From positions 4,149-68,148 of the forward strand of contig DAOTWA010000035.1 of the NCBI GenBank assembly GCA_034435955.1: 64,000 bases of DNA, given 5' to 3'. Position numbers and translations under genes: made by a program. Within the stretch, counting starts at the first letter, position 1. Each line of letters starts with the position of its first letter. Under the pieces are notes generated by a model. The model was not told the DNA's origin and ran no database searches. It was given only the letters and a program-made list of their open reading frames with translations. This DNA is from DAOTWA01 sp034435955 (GTDB taxonomy: Bacteria > Chloroflexota > Anaerolineae > Anaerolineales > Anaerolineaceae). Positions 23,105-31,582 of this stretch are shown piece by piece.

Positions 23105-25372
23105 ATGCAACCGCAAGCGAAACAATTTAATACGAGTGTTGGCAACCGAACCGTCACATTCGAGACCGGCAAGCTGGCCGGACAGGCCGGTGGCGCAGTC
23201 ACCGTGCGCCTGGGCGATTCGGTCGTCTTCGCCGCCGCCACAATGGGCGAGCCGCGCGAAGGCATCGATTTCTTCCCCCTGACAGTGGAGTACGAGGAGC
23301 GCATGTACGCCGGAGGGCGCATCCCAGGGTCGTTCTTCCGTCGGGAAGGCAAACCCTCCGACGAAGCGATCCTCACGGCGCGTCTAACCGACCGACCACT
23401 GCGTCCGCTCTTCCCGGAAGGGATGCGCAACGAGGTGCAGGTCATCCTGTTCTCGCTTTCCGCTGACAGCGATAATCCGTTAGACATCCTGGCGGTCAAT
23501 GCCGCATCGGCCGCGCTGATGATCTCAGATATTCCATGGGGCGGACCGGTAGGCGCAGTACGCATAGGGCGGATCAACGGCAACCTGGTGGTCAACCCGA
23601 CCTACGCGGAAATGGCCGAATCTGACCTGGACCTGCGGATAGCGGGCACACGCGACGCGATCCTGATGGTGGAATGCGGCGCCAGTGAAGTCCCCGAAGA
23701 GGTCATGGTCGAGGCGCTTTCCTTCGGGCACAAGGCCTTGCAGCCATTGGTCGAGCTGCAAGAGAGAATGGCTGCCGAGGTGGGCAAGCCCAAGCGAGAA
23801 GTCGTCCTCACCGAGGTGGACGCCGAGCTGGAAGCGCAGGTATACCAGCGTGTCGAGAACAGGCTGAACGAGATCCTGGATCAGTATCACACCAAGAACG
23901 AGCTGAATACAGCCGTAGACGCTTTCGCCGAGGAAGTGGTGGCCGAGTTTGTTGGCGAGACGGCCGATGAGAACCTGGCGGCCAATGTCAAAGCAGCGTT
24001 CGAGAAGGCGTTCAAGAAGATCGTGCGCCAGCGCATCCTGGAACAAGGCAAACGGCCAGACGGGCGTACACCGAAGGAGATCCGTCCAATCTGGTGCGAG
24101 GTAGGCATCAGCCCACGGGCGCACGGATCGGGGTTGTTCACACGCGGTGAGACGCAGGTGCTCACCCTGGCGACTCTGGGAACGCCCAAGGAGGCGCAAG
24201 AGCTCGACAGTCTGACGCCCGTCGAGACCAAGCGCTACATGCATCACTACAACTTTCCACCCTATTCGACCGGCGAGGTCAAACCGCTGCGCGGTCAATC
24301 ACGGCGCGAAATCGGCCATGGAGCGCTGGCCGAGCGGGCGCTGTTGCCGGTCATCCCGCCGGAGGTGGAATTCCCTTACACGCTCAGACTGGTATCGGAA
24401 GTACTGTCCTCCAACGGATCGACGTCGATGGCTTCGGTGTGCGGCTCCACTCTGGCACTGATGGACACGGGCGTGCCAATCAAGGCGCCGGTGGCCGGTG
24501 TGGCCATGGGGCTGATCAAAGAGGGCGAGCGGTACGCCATTTTGACTGACATCCAGGGGATGGAAGACCACCTGGGCGACATGGACTTCAAGGTGGCCGG
24601 CACCGATAAGGGCATCACCGCGCTCCAAATGGACATCAAGATCAAGGGCATCACCCCGGAGATCATGTCCGAAGCGCTGGCTCAAGCGCGCGAAGCCCGC
24701 CTGTTCATCCTGAACAAGATCCTGGAGGTCATCCCCGCGCCGCGGCCGGAGCTCAAACCGCACGCGCCGCGCATCACGATCATCAAAGTACCGGTGGACA
24801 AGATCGGAGCAATCATCGGACCGGGCGGCAAGATCATCCGCGCCATCCAGGAAGAGACCGGCACCAAAATCGACATCGAAGACGACGGCTCGGTCTACAT
24901 CGCGGCAGTCAACGGCGCCAGCGAGGCTCAGGCGCGCGAGCGGATCGAGGCGATGATCGAGACGCCCCAAATCGGGCGCATTTACACCGGCAAGGTTGTG
25001 CGCATCACCGATTTCGGCGCATTCGTCGAGATCCTTCCCAACGTGGATGGCATGGTGCACATTTCGCAACTGGACAGCGAACGCGTCAACCGGGTGGAAG
25101 ATGTGGTGAACGTGGGCGACGAGCTGACAGTGATGGTGACCGACATCGATCCACTTGGCAAGATACGGCTGTCGCGCCAGGCGGTGCTGGAGGGCTGGTC
25201 GGCGGAGGAAGCGCGCGAGCACGACCGACGCGGCGCCCGGACGAACGGCTCCAGCAGGAGCGGCCCGGGTGGGCGGTCGACTTCTTCACACGGTCGCCCG
25301 GGCAGCGAGCGGCAGGGAACCCACCGGCCTGGGGATCATGATCGGCGATCGGGTGGAGGGTACCGGCGCTGA
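23105..25372 (+). CDS. pnp: Polyribonucleotide nucleotidyltransferase (PNPase)
   Basis: A 755-residue PNPase: two RNase PH domains separated by a helical domain, then a KH domain (about 560-615, IIGPGGKIIRAIQEETG) and an S1 domain (about 624-695, GKVVRITDFGAFVEI). ATG 23105 follows GGGAG and matches the usual N-terminus; a frame opening at 23009 adds 32 unrelated residues. It degrades RNA 3' to 5' with phosphate. A Gly/Arg/Ser-rich tail of about 55 residues follows the S1 domain, longer than in the E. coli enzyme and possibly an RNA- or protein-binding extension. Confidence 0.96.
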   Translation: MQPQAKQFNTSVGNRTVTFETGKLAGQAGGAVTVRLGDSVVFAAATMGEPREGIDFFPLTVEYEERMYAGGRIPGSFFRREGKPSDEAILTARLTDRPLRPLFPEGMRNEVQVILFSLSADSDNPLDILAVNAASAALMISDIPWGGPVGAVRIGRINGNLVVNPTYAEMAESDLDLRIAGTRDAILMVECGASEVPEEVMVEALSFGHKALQPLVELQERMAAEVGKPKREVVLTEVDAELEAQVYQRVENRLNEILDQYHTKNELNTAVDAFAEEVVAEFVGETADENLAANVKAAFEKAFKKIVRQRILEQGKRPDGRTPKEIRPIWCEVGISPRAHGSGLFTRGETQVLTLATLGTPKEAQELDSLTPVETKRYMHHYNFPPYSTGEVKPLRGQSRREIGHGALAERALLPVIPPEVEFPYTLRLVSEVLSSNGSTSMASVCGSTLALMDTGVPIKAPVAGVAMGLIKEGERYAILTDIQGMEDHLGDMDFKVAGTDKGITALQMDIKIKGITPEIMSEALAQAREARLFILNKILEVIPAPRPELKPHAPRITIIKVPVDKIGAIIGPGGKIIRAIQEETGTKIDIEDDGSVYIAAVNGASEAQARERIEAMIETPQIGRIYTGKVVRITDFGAFVEILPNVDGMVHISQLDSERVNRVEDVVNVGDELTVMVTDIDPLGKIRLSRQAVLEGWSAEEAREHDRRGARTNGSSRSGPGGRSTSSHGRPGSERQGTHRPGDHDRRSGGGYRR

Positions 25373-25488
25373 TAAAGAGCTGATCAGCCCATGCTTAGAC
25401 AATGAGGATCACTTTATCTAATTAACCTCGCGCTGCATTAAAACTGGAGAGCAGGCAAAGAGCGCTTCCAACCAGGCGCAAGCGAAAA

Positions 25489-25523
25489 ACATGATCCGTC
25501 CCTAAATCAGGGATGGATCATGT
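25489..25523 (+). terminator. Hairpin between convergent pnp and PilZ genes
   Basis: A 15-bp stem with one G-T pair (25489-25503 with 25509-25523) and a 5-base loop, placed between two genes that face each other. It could act in both directions; neither side has a long T tract. Confidence 0.6.
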
Positions 25524-25639
25524 GGGTAAATATGGGGCCCCATCGATGGGTTGATCTGAACACGAAGCGGTGCAATGTGGAGATGGACAAAAGCGGGGAA
25601 TTCGAGTTTCCAAAATTAATTCTTCGGTAAACTTTTTCC

Positions 25640-26368
25640 TTAATCAAGGTTTACCCGTTTGGGCTTCCGCTTGCGCATGGACTGGTGCAGGCGCTCCAAC
25701 TCGCGCAGAAGCTCCTGCCTGGAGTGCATCAGGTATTCATTCAGTACTTCCTGGTCGGAGGCACCCGGTTGAATCGCGAAGCCGGCCCGGTAGAGCTGCG
25801 CGCCGCGCTTGCGATGAACGTAGGCCACGTCGCCCTCCAGAGACAGGCGAACACCCAATCCCGGCAGCTCGAAAACGAGGTGGACCATCCCTCCCGTATC
25901 AAGGCGCAGCGGCCCCGGATTCTGCTCAATCAAAACGCCCAGGCCGGCCAGGCTCAGGTCGGCAAGCCGGGCTTCGATTCTGCGTTCCCGCTGTATAATC
26001 GTGACCGGCATGGGATGGAGCGGCTCGATGCGGCTCACCAGGCGGCGTTCTGAAAGCTGATTGAGCGTTTTGAAGCGGCCGAGAACCACCTCACCGTTCT
26101 TGACATCCAGACTGAGCGGCTTCGCCTGCACTGGCATGGGAAGGCGCTTGTTGCTAACGACGGTCCTGCGCTCGAGGGCGATGCAGACGACCTGGTGGGG
26201 ATGGACGACCACGGCCAGGCAATCCTGGCCGATCATGCTGATGCGGGCCTTATATTGGACCGGCAGCCCGTGAAAGGAATTCTTCAAGGTGACGGAGCGC
26301 CCTTTTTTAAATAGCTCCCAAAACACGCCCACGATTTGGGAGATTGGAAATTCTTTTTGGCTCAACAT
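25640..26368 (-). CDS. PilZ-domain c-di-GMP-binding protein (YcgR-like)
   Basis: A 242-residue protein with an N-terminal YcgR-like barrel domain and a C-terminal PilZ domain. Both parts of the c-di-GMP site are visible: RxxxR as RLVSR and DxSxxG as DLSLAG. It should bind cyclic di-GMP and act on motility or envelope functions. ATG 26368 is chosen; an in-frame TTG at 26407 is possible but lacks a ribosome site. No diguanylate cyclase or phosphodiesterase gene lies in the window. Confidence 0.88.
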   Translation of the reverse strand: MLSQKEFPISQIVGVFWELFKKGRSVTLKNSFHGLPVQYKARISMIGQDCLAVVVHPHQVVCIALERRTVVSNKRLPMPVQAKPLSLDVKNGEVVLGRFKTLNQLSERRLVSRIEPLHPMPVTIIQRERRIEARLADLSLAGLGVLIEQNPGPLRLDTGGMVHLVFELPGLGVRLSLEGDVAYVHRKRGAQLYRAGFAIQPGASDQEVLNEYLMHSRQELLRELERLHQSMRKRKPKRVNLD

Positions 26369-26565
26369 ACGGGCGATCCAAGGGATGACCTGCCCACAAG
26401 GGGTCAATCCGGTTTCTTATCGTATTTACGTATACTTTACAATAGCACGCGAAAAAATGCAAATCGGGCAAACAAAGTTCAATTCCGCTGATCACCGTAT
26501 GCAGGCGCGAAAGGCAGGCAGCCGGATGCGGAGCGAGAAAAAAACAGGCGGGAGGGAAAGTCTTC

Positions 26566-27396
26566 ATGAAGAACGTCGTTGCAGAGACTTCCGGCCGGGC
26601 TGAAATGGTGCGGGTGGGGGTGATGTACGGCCTGGTGGCCGGCCTCGCCTTCAGTCTGGCGGCGTGGGGAGCGGATGCGCTCTCATTGGCGCGAGCGCAC
26701 GCTTACTTCCCCTGGCTCAAACTGGCCGTTGGACTGATACCCGGACTGGCGGCGGGGACGCTGGCGGGCTACCTCACAGCGCGCTCTGAATCAGCCGTCG
26801 TGCGGATACTGGTTTGGGCGGCGGTTGGCGCCGGCCTGGCGCTTCTGGCCGGGCGGATCGCCCACGAGATCACATACACTGCCCTGGGCTGGCTCGATCC
26901 GAACGTGCAACGCATGGTCAACCTGTCCACCGTCATCAGCGTGCAGACCAACATGATATTTTCGGCGGTGATCCTGGCAGGGATCGGTGTGCTGGCGGGA
27001 GTATTCCAGGGCAATTTCATGGACAGCACCTGGGGTGCGCCGGCGGCGTTCAGCCGCATCCTGCCGGTCATGATTTGGGCCGCATTTTTTATCATCGGCG
27101 GGCTGGTAGTGGACGGCCGGATCAACGAACCGATGCGCTCGCCGGTGGTCAAGATCGGCTCGATCATCGAATATCGCAACCAGACTGAAGGGAAAATCGA
27201 TCCGGTCACTGCCCACCAGATGTATCTGGACATCTTCAACCCGTTCAGCGATCTGCTCGCGCGGCCGTACCGACTGATTCTCGGGCGGTATGACGAGCTG
27301 ATCCATTCGGTCGAGGTGTACGTTAATTTCGACGGGCAGTGGCTGGACTGCAGCGTGATCGGCAACCAGCCGACCTATTGCCAGGAAATGAAATGA
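26566..27396 (+). CDS. Membrane protein of unknown function
   Basis: A 276-residue protein with about five hydrophobic segments (near residues 16-38, 50-70, 79-97, 122-148, 162-182) followed by a soluble C-terminal domain of about 90 residues. The end (VEVYVNFDGQWLDCSVIGNQPTYC) looks like a small beta domain with two cysteines, possibly outside the cell. GGGAGGGAAAG lies upstream of the ATG. No family was recognised. It converges with murE. Confidence 0.7.
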   Translation: MKNVVAETSGRAEMVRVGVMYGLVAGLAFSLAAWGADALSLARAHAYFPWLKLAVGLIPGLAAGTLAGYLTARSESAVVRILVWAAVGAGLALLAGRIAHEITYTALGWLDPNVQRMVNLSTVISVQTNMIFSAVILAGIGVLAGVFQGNFMDSTWGAPAAFSRILPVMIWAAFFIIGGLVVDGRINEPMRSPVVKIGSIIEYRNQTEGKIDPVTAHQMYLDIFNPFSDLLARPYRLILGRYDELIHSVEVYVNFDGQWLDCSVIGNQPTYCQEMK

Positions 27397-27399
27397 ACC

Positions 27400-27423
27400 C
27401 AGGGAAGGGATACGGATTCCCTG
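27400..27423 (+). terminator. Weak hairpin after the membrane protein gene
   Basis: A 7-bp stem, CAGGGAA (27400-27406) with TTCCCTG (27417-27423), 4 bases after the stop codon. There is no T tract, so termination is uncertain. Confidence 0.35.
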
Positions 27424-27459
27424 CCAGGCCTGCGAGCTTGCCATGATGGGCGAAACGAG

Positions 27460-29028
27460 CTAATTCGATGGGAAGTCTCGCGTAGGGAGGTAGGGCATCG
27501 CGGGGCCGGGGATGCCCAGGCGCTCGGAGAGGGCCGCGCGCATGGCGGTGCGGTCGTCCCAGAGATATTCGGTCTCGCCAAAACACATGGACTGCTCGTG
27601 GCCTTTGCCGCAGGCGATGACCAGGTCGCCCGGTCGGGCCAGGCGGACAGCCAGGCGGATGGCCTCGCCGCGGTCGGGCACACGGAAGAAGGTCTGACCC
27701 TCGAGGCCGCCCTGGCTGGAGGCGCCGGCGGCCATCTCGGCCAGGATTGCGTCGAGCGATTCGGTGCGCGGATCTTCGGCGGTCAGAACGCTGATATCGG
27801 CCAGGCGGGCCGAGACCTCGGCCATCAGTCGCCGCTTTTGACGGTCGCGCAGGCCAGCCGAGCCAAAGACAACCAACACGCGTCCCGAGGTGAGCTGGCG
27901 GGCGGTCTCCAGGGCGCGCTGCAAGGCATTGGGGGTATGGGCGAAATCGACGATGGCGGTGAAATCCTGGCCGAGGTCGATGCGCTCCATGCGGCCCGGC
28001 ACAGCCGAGAGGGCGGCGACGCCGCGCTGAACGGCTTCAGCGGGAAGGCCCAACCCGAGCGCTGTAGCGGCCACGGCGGCCAGGATGTTATGGACATTGT
28101 AGGCGCCCACCAGGGAGCTGGACAGCTCAACCTTGAAACCCGGCGCAACAGCGGTGAAGCGCACGCCGTGCGGGCCGTAAACCACCTCCTCGGCCCACAG
28201 ATCGGCGCCAGGGGAGAGGCTATAGGCCACCTGGCGCACCGTCACCAGCTTGTGGAGAAAGTCATAGGACTGGTCGTCGCGGTTGATGACCGCCAGGCGG
28301 GGATTGCCCTGCGGTTTGGGTCCGGTGAGCGCCAGCTCTTGAAGGAGGCGCGCCTTGGCGTCACGGTAGGCCTCGTAGGAGCCGTGATAATCCAGATGCT
28401 CGTGGGTGATGTTGGTAACCACGCCGATGTCGAACTCGCAGGCATCCACGCGATGCTGGGCCAGGCCATGGGAGGTGGCTTCGAGCACCACATGGGTCAG
28501 ACCGGCGGCAAGCATGCGGGCGAGGTAGGACTGAACGTCGGTGGCATCGGGCGTGGTGACGTGGAAGCCGGTGTCGAGAATCTCATCGCCGATAACGGCG
28601 TTGATGGTGGAAATCATGCCTGCACGGAGGCCGGCAGCCAGCATGATCTGGTGGATCAGGTTGGTGGTGGTGGTCTTGCCATCCGTGCCGGTCACGCCCA
28701 GGACGGTAAGCCGACGGGCGGGATAGCCATAGAAGGCAGCGGCCAGGCGGGCCAGCGCGCTACGCCCATCGGAAACCTGGACATACGGCACCGGCAGGGA
28801 CAGTCCGGGCTGCGTACCGACTACGGCAGCCGCGCCGCGCGTCAGGGCGTCGGGGATGAAATGGTGGCCGTCCAAAGAGCCGCCAGAGACGGCCACGAAC
28901 AGGGCGCCTGGCTGGACGGCGCGGGAATCGGAGGTGACGGCCGTGATCGGCGTTTCGGGGATAACCTTTGGTGAAAGCGGCTGGATTTCGGCAAAAAGAT
29001 CACGCAGGGAACGAGGGTTGTCCATCAT
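27460..29028 (-). CDS. murE: UDP-N-acetylmuramoyl-peptide ligase, MurE family
   Basis: A 522-residue Mur ligase that adds the third amino acid to the peptidoglycan precursor, using ATP. The P-loop is GTDGKTTTT (114-122), the UDP-sugar-binding TTPDAT and the carbamylated lysine region YRDAKARLL are present, and GKGHEQ near the C-terminus matches MurE. The residue motif that selects the amino acid, DNPR in meso-diaminopimelate enzymes, reads EDPR (418-421). Substrate choice, perhaps ornithine or lysine, is therefore open. The 140-base gap to atpFH holds hairpins and a TATAAC, suggesting a separate promoter. Confidence 0.9.
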   Translation of the reverse strand: MMDNPRSLRDLFAEIQPLSPKVIPETPITAVTSDSRAVQPGALFVAVSGGSLDGHHFIPDALTRGAAAVVGTQPGLSLPVPYVQVSDGRSALARLAAAFYGYPARRLTVLGVTGTDGKTTTTNLIHQIMLAAGLRAGMISTINAVIGDEILDTGFHVTTPDATDVQSYLARMLAAGLTHVVLEATSHGLAQHRVDACEFDIGVVTNITHEHLDYHGSYEAYRDAKARLLQELALTGPKPQGNPRLAVINRDDQSYDFLHKLVTVRQVAYSLSPGADLWAEEVVYGPHGVRFTAVAPGFKVELSSSLVGAYNVHNILAAVAATALGLGLPAEAVQRGVAALSAVPGRMERIDLGQDFTAIVDFAHTPNALQRALETARQLTSGRVLVVFGSAGLRDRQKRRLMAEVSARLADISVLTAEDPRTESLDAILAEMAAGASSQGGLEGQTFFRVPDRGEAIRLAVRLARPGDLVIACGKGHEQSMCFGETEYLWDDRTAMRAALSERLGIPGPAMPYLPTRDFPSN

Positions 29029-29168
29029 GATTGCGAAAGCGTTATATTGAGATGTATAAGACTAAATGGTTATGCCCTCACCCCGGTCTTCCAGGCGAAG
29101 ACTGTTTGGCTGCTCTCCGAGATGCAGAGAGGGGCAAACAGGCGGGTTTCGTTGACATTTTAATCGAT

Positions 29169-29906
29169 TCAGCTTAAATACTGCTTCAGGCTCTGCAACT
29201 GGCCAGCAATGGAACCATCCAACACCTTATCGCCGACGCGCACTACCAGACCGCCCAGGATGGAGGGGTCAACACGGAAGGTGATGGTGGTATTGCTGCC
29301 GGTCTTGGCAAGCAAATCGCGCTTGATCAGCTCCTGCTCCTCGGCAGTCAGCGGCAGGGCGCTGGTCACCTCAGCGGAAACGGCTCCTTTGTAATCGCCA
29401 TTCAGGACGACCACCTTGCCGTTCTTCACGCCGGAGAAGAATTCGAGCAACAGATCGTGCTGACGGCGTTCGTCCATGCTCTCACCGACGAGTTTCTGGG
29501 CAGCGGCAATGGCCAGGGCAGCCACCTGCCCGCGCAGCTCGCTCAGGATGCGGTTGCGCTCCTGATCCAGCTCGGCGAGGGCCTGTTCGCGTATGCGGGC
29601 GGCTTCGGCGTCGGCTGCGGCGCGGATTTCGCGCTCAGCGGCCTCGGCCCGTTCGATGGCTTCCCGGATGGTCTGCGCGGCTTTGGCCTGCGCGTCGGCG
29701 ACGATGGTCTCGGCCTCACGCTCGGCGTTCGCGCGCGCCTCAGCGGCGACGCGGGCGTCTTCCAGCCCCTGGGCAATCGCCTTGCGGCGTTTCTCCAACA
29801 GGCCCATAATGGGGATAAAGACCCACGCCCGCAATACCACCAGGGTGATGGCGAACATGGTGATCTGGATGAGCAGATAACCTAGATTGATTCCAAGGGC
29901 CTCCAA
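29169..29906 (-). CDS. ATP synthase fused b-delta subunit
   Basis: A 245-residue fusion. Residues 1 to about 150 are the F0 b subunit: one membrane helix (about 8-28), then a long Ala/Glu/Arg-rich coiled coil. Residues about 150-245 match the C-terminal domain of the delta (OSCP) subunit, ending GGLVVRVGDKVLDGS...LKQYL. The delta N-terminal domain, which binds the alpha subunits, is not recognisable. The protein is the peripheral stalk linking F0 to F1. It follows atpE directly; no F1 genes (atpA, G, D, C) follow, and murE comes next. Confidence 0.85.
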   Translation of the reverse strand: MEALGINLGYLLIQITMFAITLVVLRAWVFIPIMGLLEKRRKAIAQGLEDARVAAEARANAEREAETIVADAQAKAAQTIREAIERAEAAEREIRAAADAEAARIREQALAELDQERNRILSELRGQVAALAIAAAQKLVGESMDERRQHDLLLEFFSGVKNGKVVVLNGDYKGAVSAEVTSALPLTAEEQELIKRDLLAKTGSNTTITFRVDPSILGGLVVRVGDKVLDGSIAGQLQSLKQYLS

Positions 29907-29939
29907 GGGGGTCTCCTTTCTTTCTTCCAGTGCCCCTGA

Positions 29940-30176
29940 TCAGAGAACGAACAGGATCAGGAAAGCAATCACCAGACAATAAATTGCGATCGCTTCTGCG
30001 AAGGCGATCCCCAGGATCATATTGGTCAGGATCGTGCCGTACAGGTCAGGGTTGCGAGACATGCCCTGGATGGCACCGCTCACGACCAGACCAATGCCCG
30101 CGCCTGCACCGGCCACGCCGATCATGGCCAATCCGGCGCCGATCAATTTTGCCGCCGCCACAATATCACCTTGCAT
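29940..30176 (-). CDS. atpE: ATP synthase subunit c
   Basis: A 78-residue two-helix proteolipid that forms the rotor ring. The ion-binding carboxylate is Glu61 in GIAFAEAIAIY. The positions that coordinate sodium in Na+-type rings (Ser and Thr after the Glu) are Ala62 and Ile63, so a proton-type ring is inferred. The Arg-Asn-Pro loop (SRNPDLYG) is present. It lies between atpB and atpFH. Confidence 0.96.
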   Translation of the reverse strand: MQGDIVAAAKLIGAGLAMIGVAGAGAGIGLVVSGAIQGMSRNPDLYGTILTNMILGIAFAEAIAIYCLVIAFLILFVL

Positions 30177-30260
30177 CGCTCGTTCCTCAGCCTCCGTTGA
30201 TTAATTTTCCCGGGCGGTAATTCGCCCCCCATAAACCGATTGCAGCATTCCACTCCCCGG

Positions 30261-31241
30261 TCACTCGGCTGCCTGGGACTGTTCCTCCCCAGCATGCCCT
30301 TGAGTGGCCTGGGTCATGAAAACCATGGTCAGCATGCCAAAGACCAGCGCCTGGATGATGCCGATGAAGAACTCGAACAGCAACACCAGCGACTGGGCAA
30401 ACACCGGGATCAGCGAGCCGACCACAAAGAGGAGGACCGCCCCGGCGAACAGGTTGCCAAATAGACGGAAAGAAAACGAGAGGATCTTGGAGAACTCCGA
30501 GATCGTCTCGAGCAAACCGACGGCGAAATCGATGGCGCCAAAGAAGGGCTTGGTAAACAGGGTGGTGGTATTGAAATACTTGGTGAAGAAGCGAAGACCC
30601 TGGGCACGAATGCCGATTACCTGCGTCATGACCACGGATACGAGCGCCAGGGCGACGGTGAAATTAAGATCGGTGGACGGCACGCGCACCGCCGGGACGA
30701 CCAGGTAACCTCCGCCCTGTGTCTCTCCCTGGACGAGAGCGAAAACATGGGGCAGGATCTGACGGACGGCGTAGCCCTGCGAGGACGGCTCAAGACGACC
30801 GATGCTATCCACCCCGGGGATCAGCTCCAGCCAGTTGGAAAACAGAACGATCAGGCTGATGGCGGCAAAATATGGGAAGATCACCTTAGCCCATTTGCCC
30901 GCAGTGCTCTCGGTCAAATTGTAGATTGCCTCGAGCAACGCCTCGACCGCTCCGGAGAGGCCCTTGGGCACCAGCTCACCGCTCTTGACGGCCCGGTTGA
31001 CGAAGAAGGCGCCCACGATCAGGATCAGGTCGACGATGAAGATGCCCACCATGGTGTTGGTCAGGTAGACCTCGCCCAGCGCCGGCAAAGAGAAGAGAGG
31101 CCGGGTGGAGAGGTGCTCGGCGGCCACCTGGATGTGCGGACGAATGGGCGGGAAAAACCGCGCGGCCAGGTAACTCAGCACGGTGAAGAGCAGCACCAGC
31201 CAGCGATTGACGCCCCAGCGCCATTTACGCGTTTTTTCCAA
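30261..31241 (-). CDS. atpB: ATP synthase subunit a
   Basis: A 326-residue membrane protein, stator of the proton channel. The essential arginine is in SFRLFGNLFAG; earlier helices include FPYFAAISLIVLFSNWLELIPG. It is longer than the 271-residue E. coli protein because of an N-terminal segment and an internal loop containing EPSSQGYAVR. Its first bases overlap the end of the atpI/atpZ-like gene by 17 bases. Confidence 0.95.
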   Translation of the reverse strand: MEKTRKWRWGVNRWLVLLFTVLSYLAARFFPPIRPHIQVAAEHLSTRPLFSLPALGEVYLTNTMVGIFIVDLILIVGAFFVNRAVKSGELVPKGLSGAVEALLEAIYNLTESTAGKWAKVIFPYFAAISLIVLFSNWLELIPGVDSIGRLEPSSQGYAVRQILPHVFALVQGETQGGGYLVVPAVRVPSTDLNFTVALALVSVVMTQVIGIRAQGLRFFTKYFNTTTLFTKPFFGAIDFAVGLLETISEFSKILSFSFRLFGNLFAGAVLLFVVGSLIPVFAQSLVLLFEFFIGIIQALVFGMLTMVFMTQATQGHAGEEQSQAAE

Positions 31242-31536
31242 GATCGGTTCCCTCCTGCTGCGCCGGTTTGGCCACAGACAAATCGGTCTTTATGCGCGCA
31301 ATCGCCGAACGCGCCACTAAAAACATCGCTGCCAACGAAACCGGGATGCTCACCAGAACAAAGATGATGGTAAACGTCGGCTTGGTTTGAAAGCGGGCAT
31401 CCAGCCAGAGACCGAGAAAGACAGCAGCCAGCACAATCACCAGGGTCAGACAACCCACCTGCCCCGCCACGACTGCCAGCGTCAGATTGATAATACTCTG
31501 TTTACGACCTTTTTTGGCGTCTTCTGGCTGACCCAT
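31225..31536 (-). CDS. AtpI/AtpZ-like ATP synthase accessory protein
   Basis: A 103-residue protein with two hydrophobic helices (about residues 18-45 and 55-75) separated by a short loop with LGLWLDARFQTKP. This matches small AtpI/AtpZ proteins encoded in front of atpB, which help c-ring assembly or ion homeostasis. It starts 46 bases after the end of nuoN and overlaps atpB, linking the nuo and atp genes into one apparent transcription unit. Confidence 0.78.
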   Translation of the reverse strand: MGQPEDAKKGRKQSIINLTLAVVAGQVGCLTLVIVLAAVFLGLWLDARFQTKPTFTIIFVLVSIPVSLAAMFLVARSAIARIKTDLSVAKPAQQEGTDLGKNA

Positions 31537-31582
31537 GGGTAAAGAATTTTATCATATACGGCGGACGAGCGTCAATGAGAGA

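Noticed and set aside
27598..28974. Open plus-strand frame of 458 codons
   Set aside because: Antisense to murE, whose motifs are all intact; the composition is that of a codon shadow.
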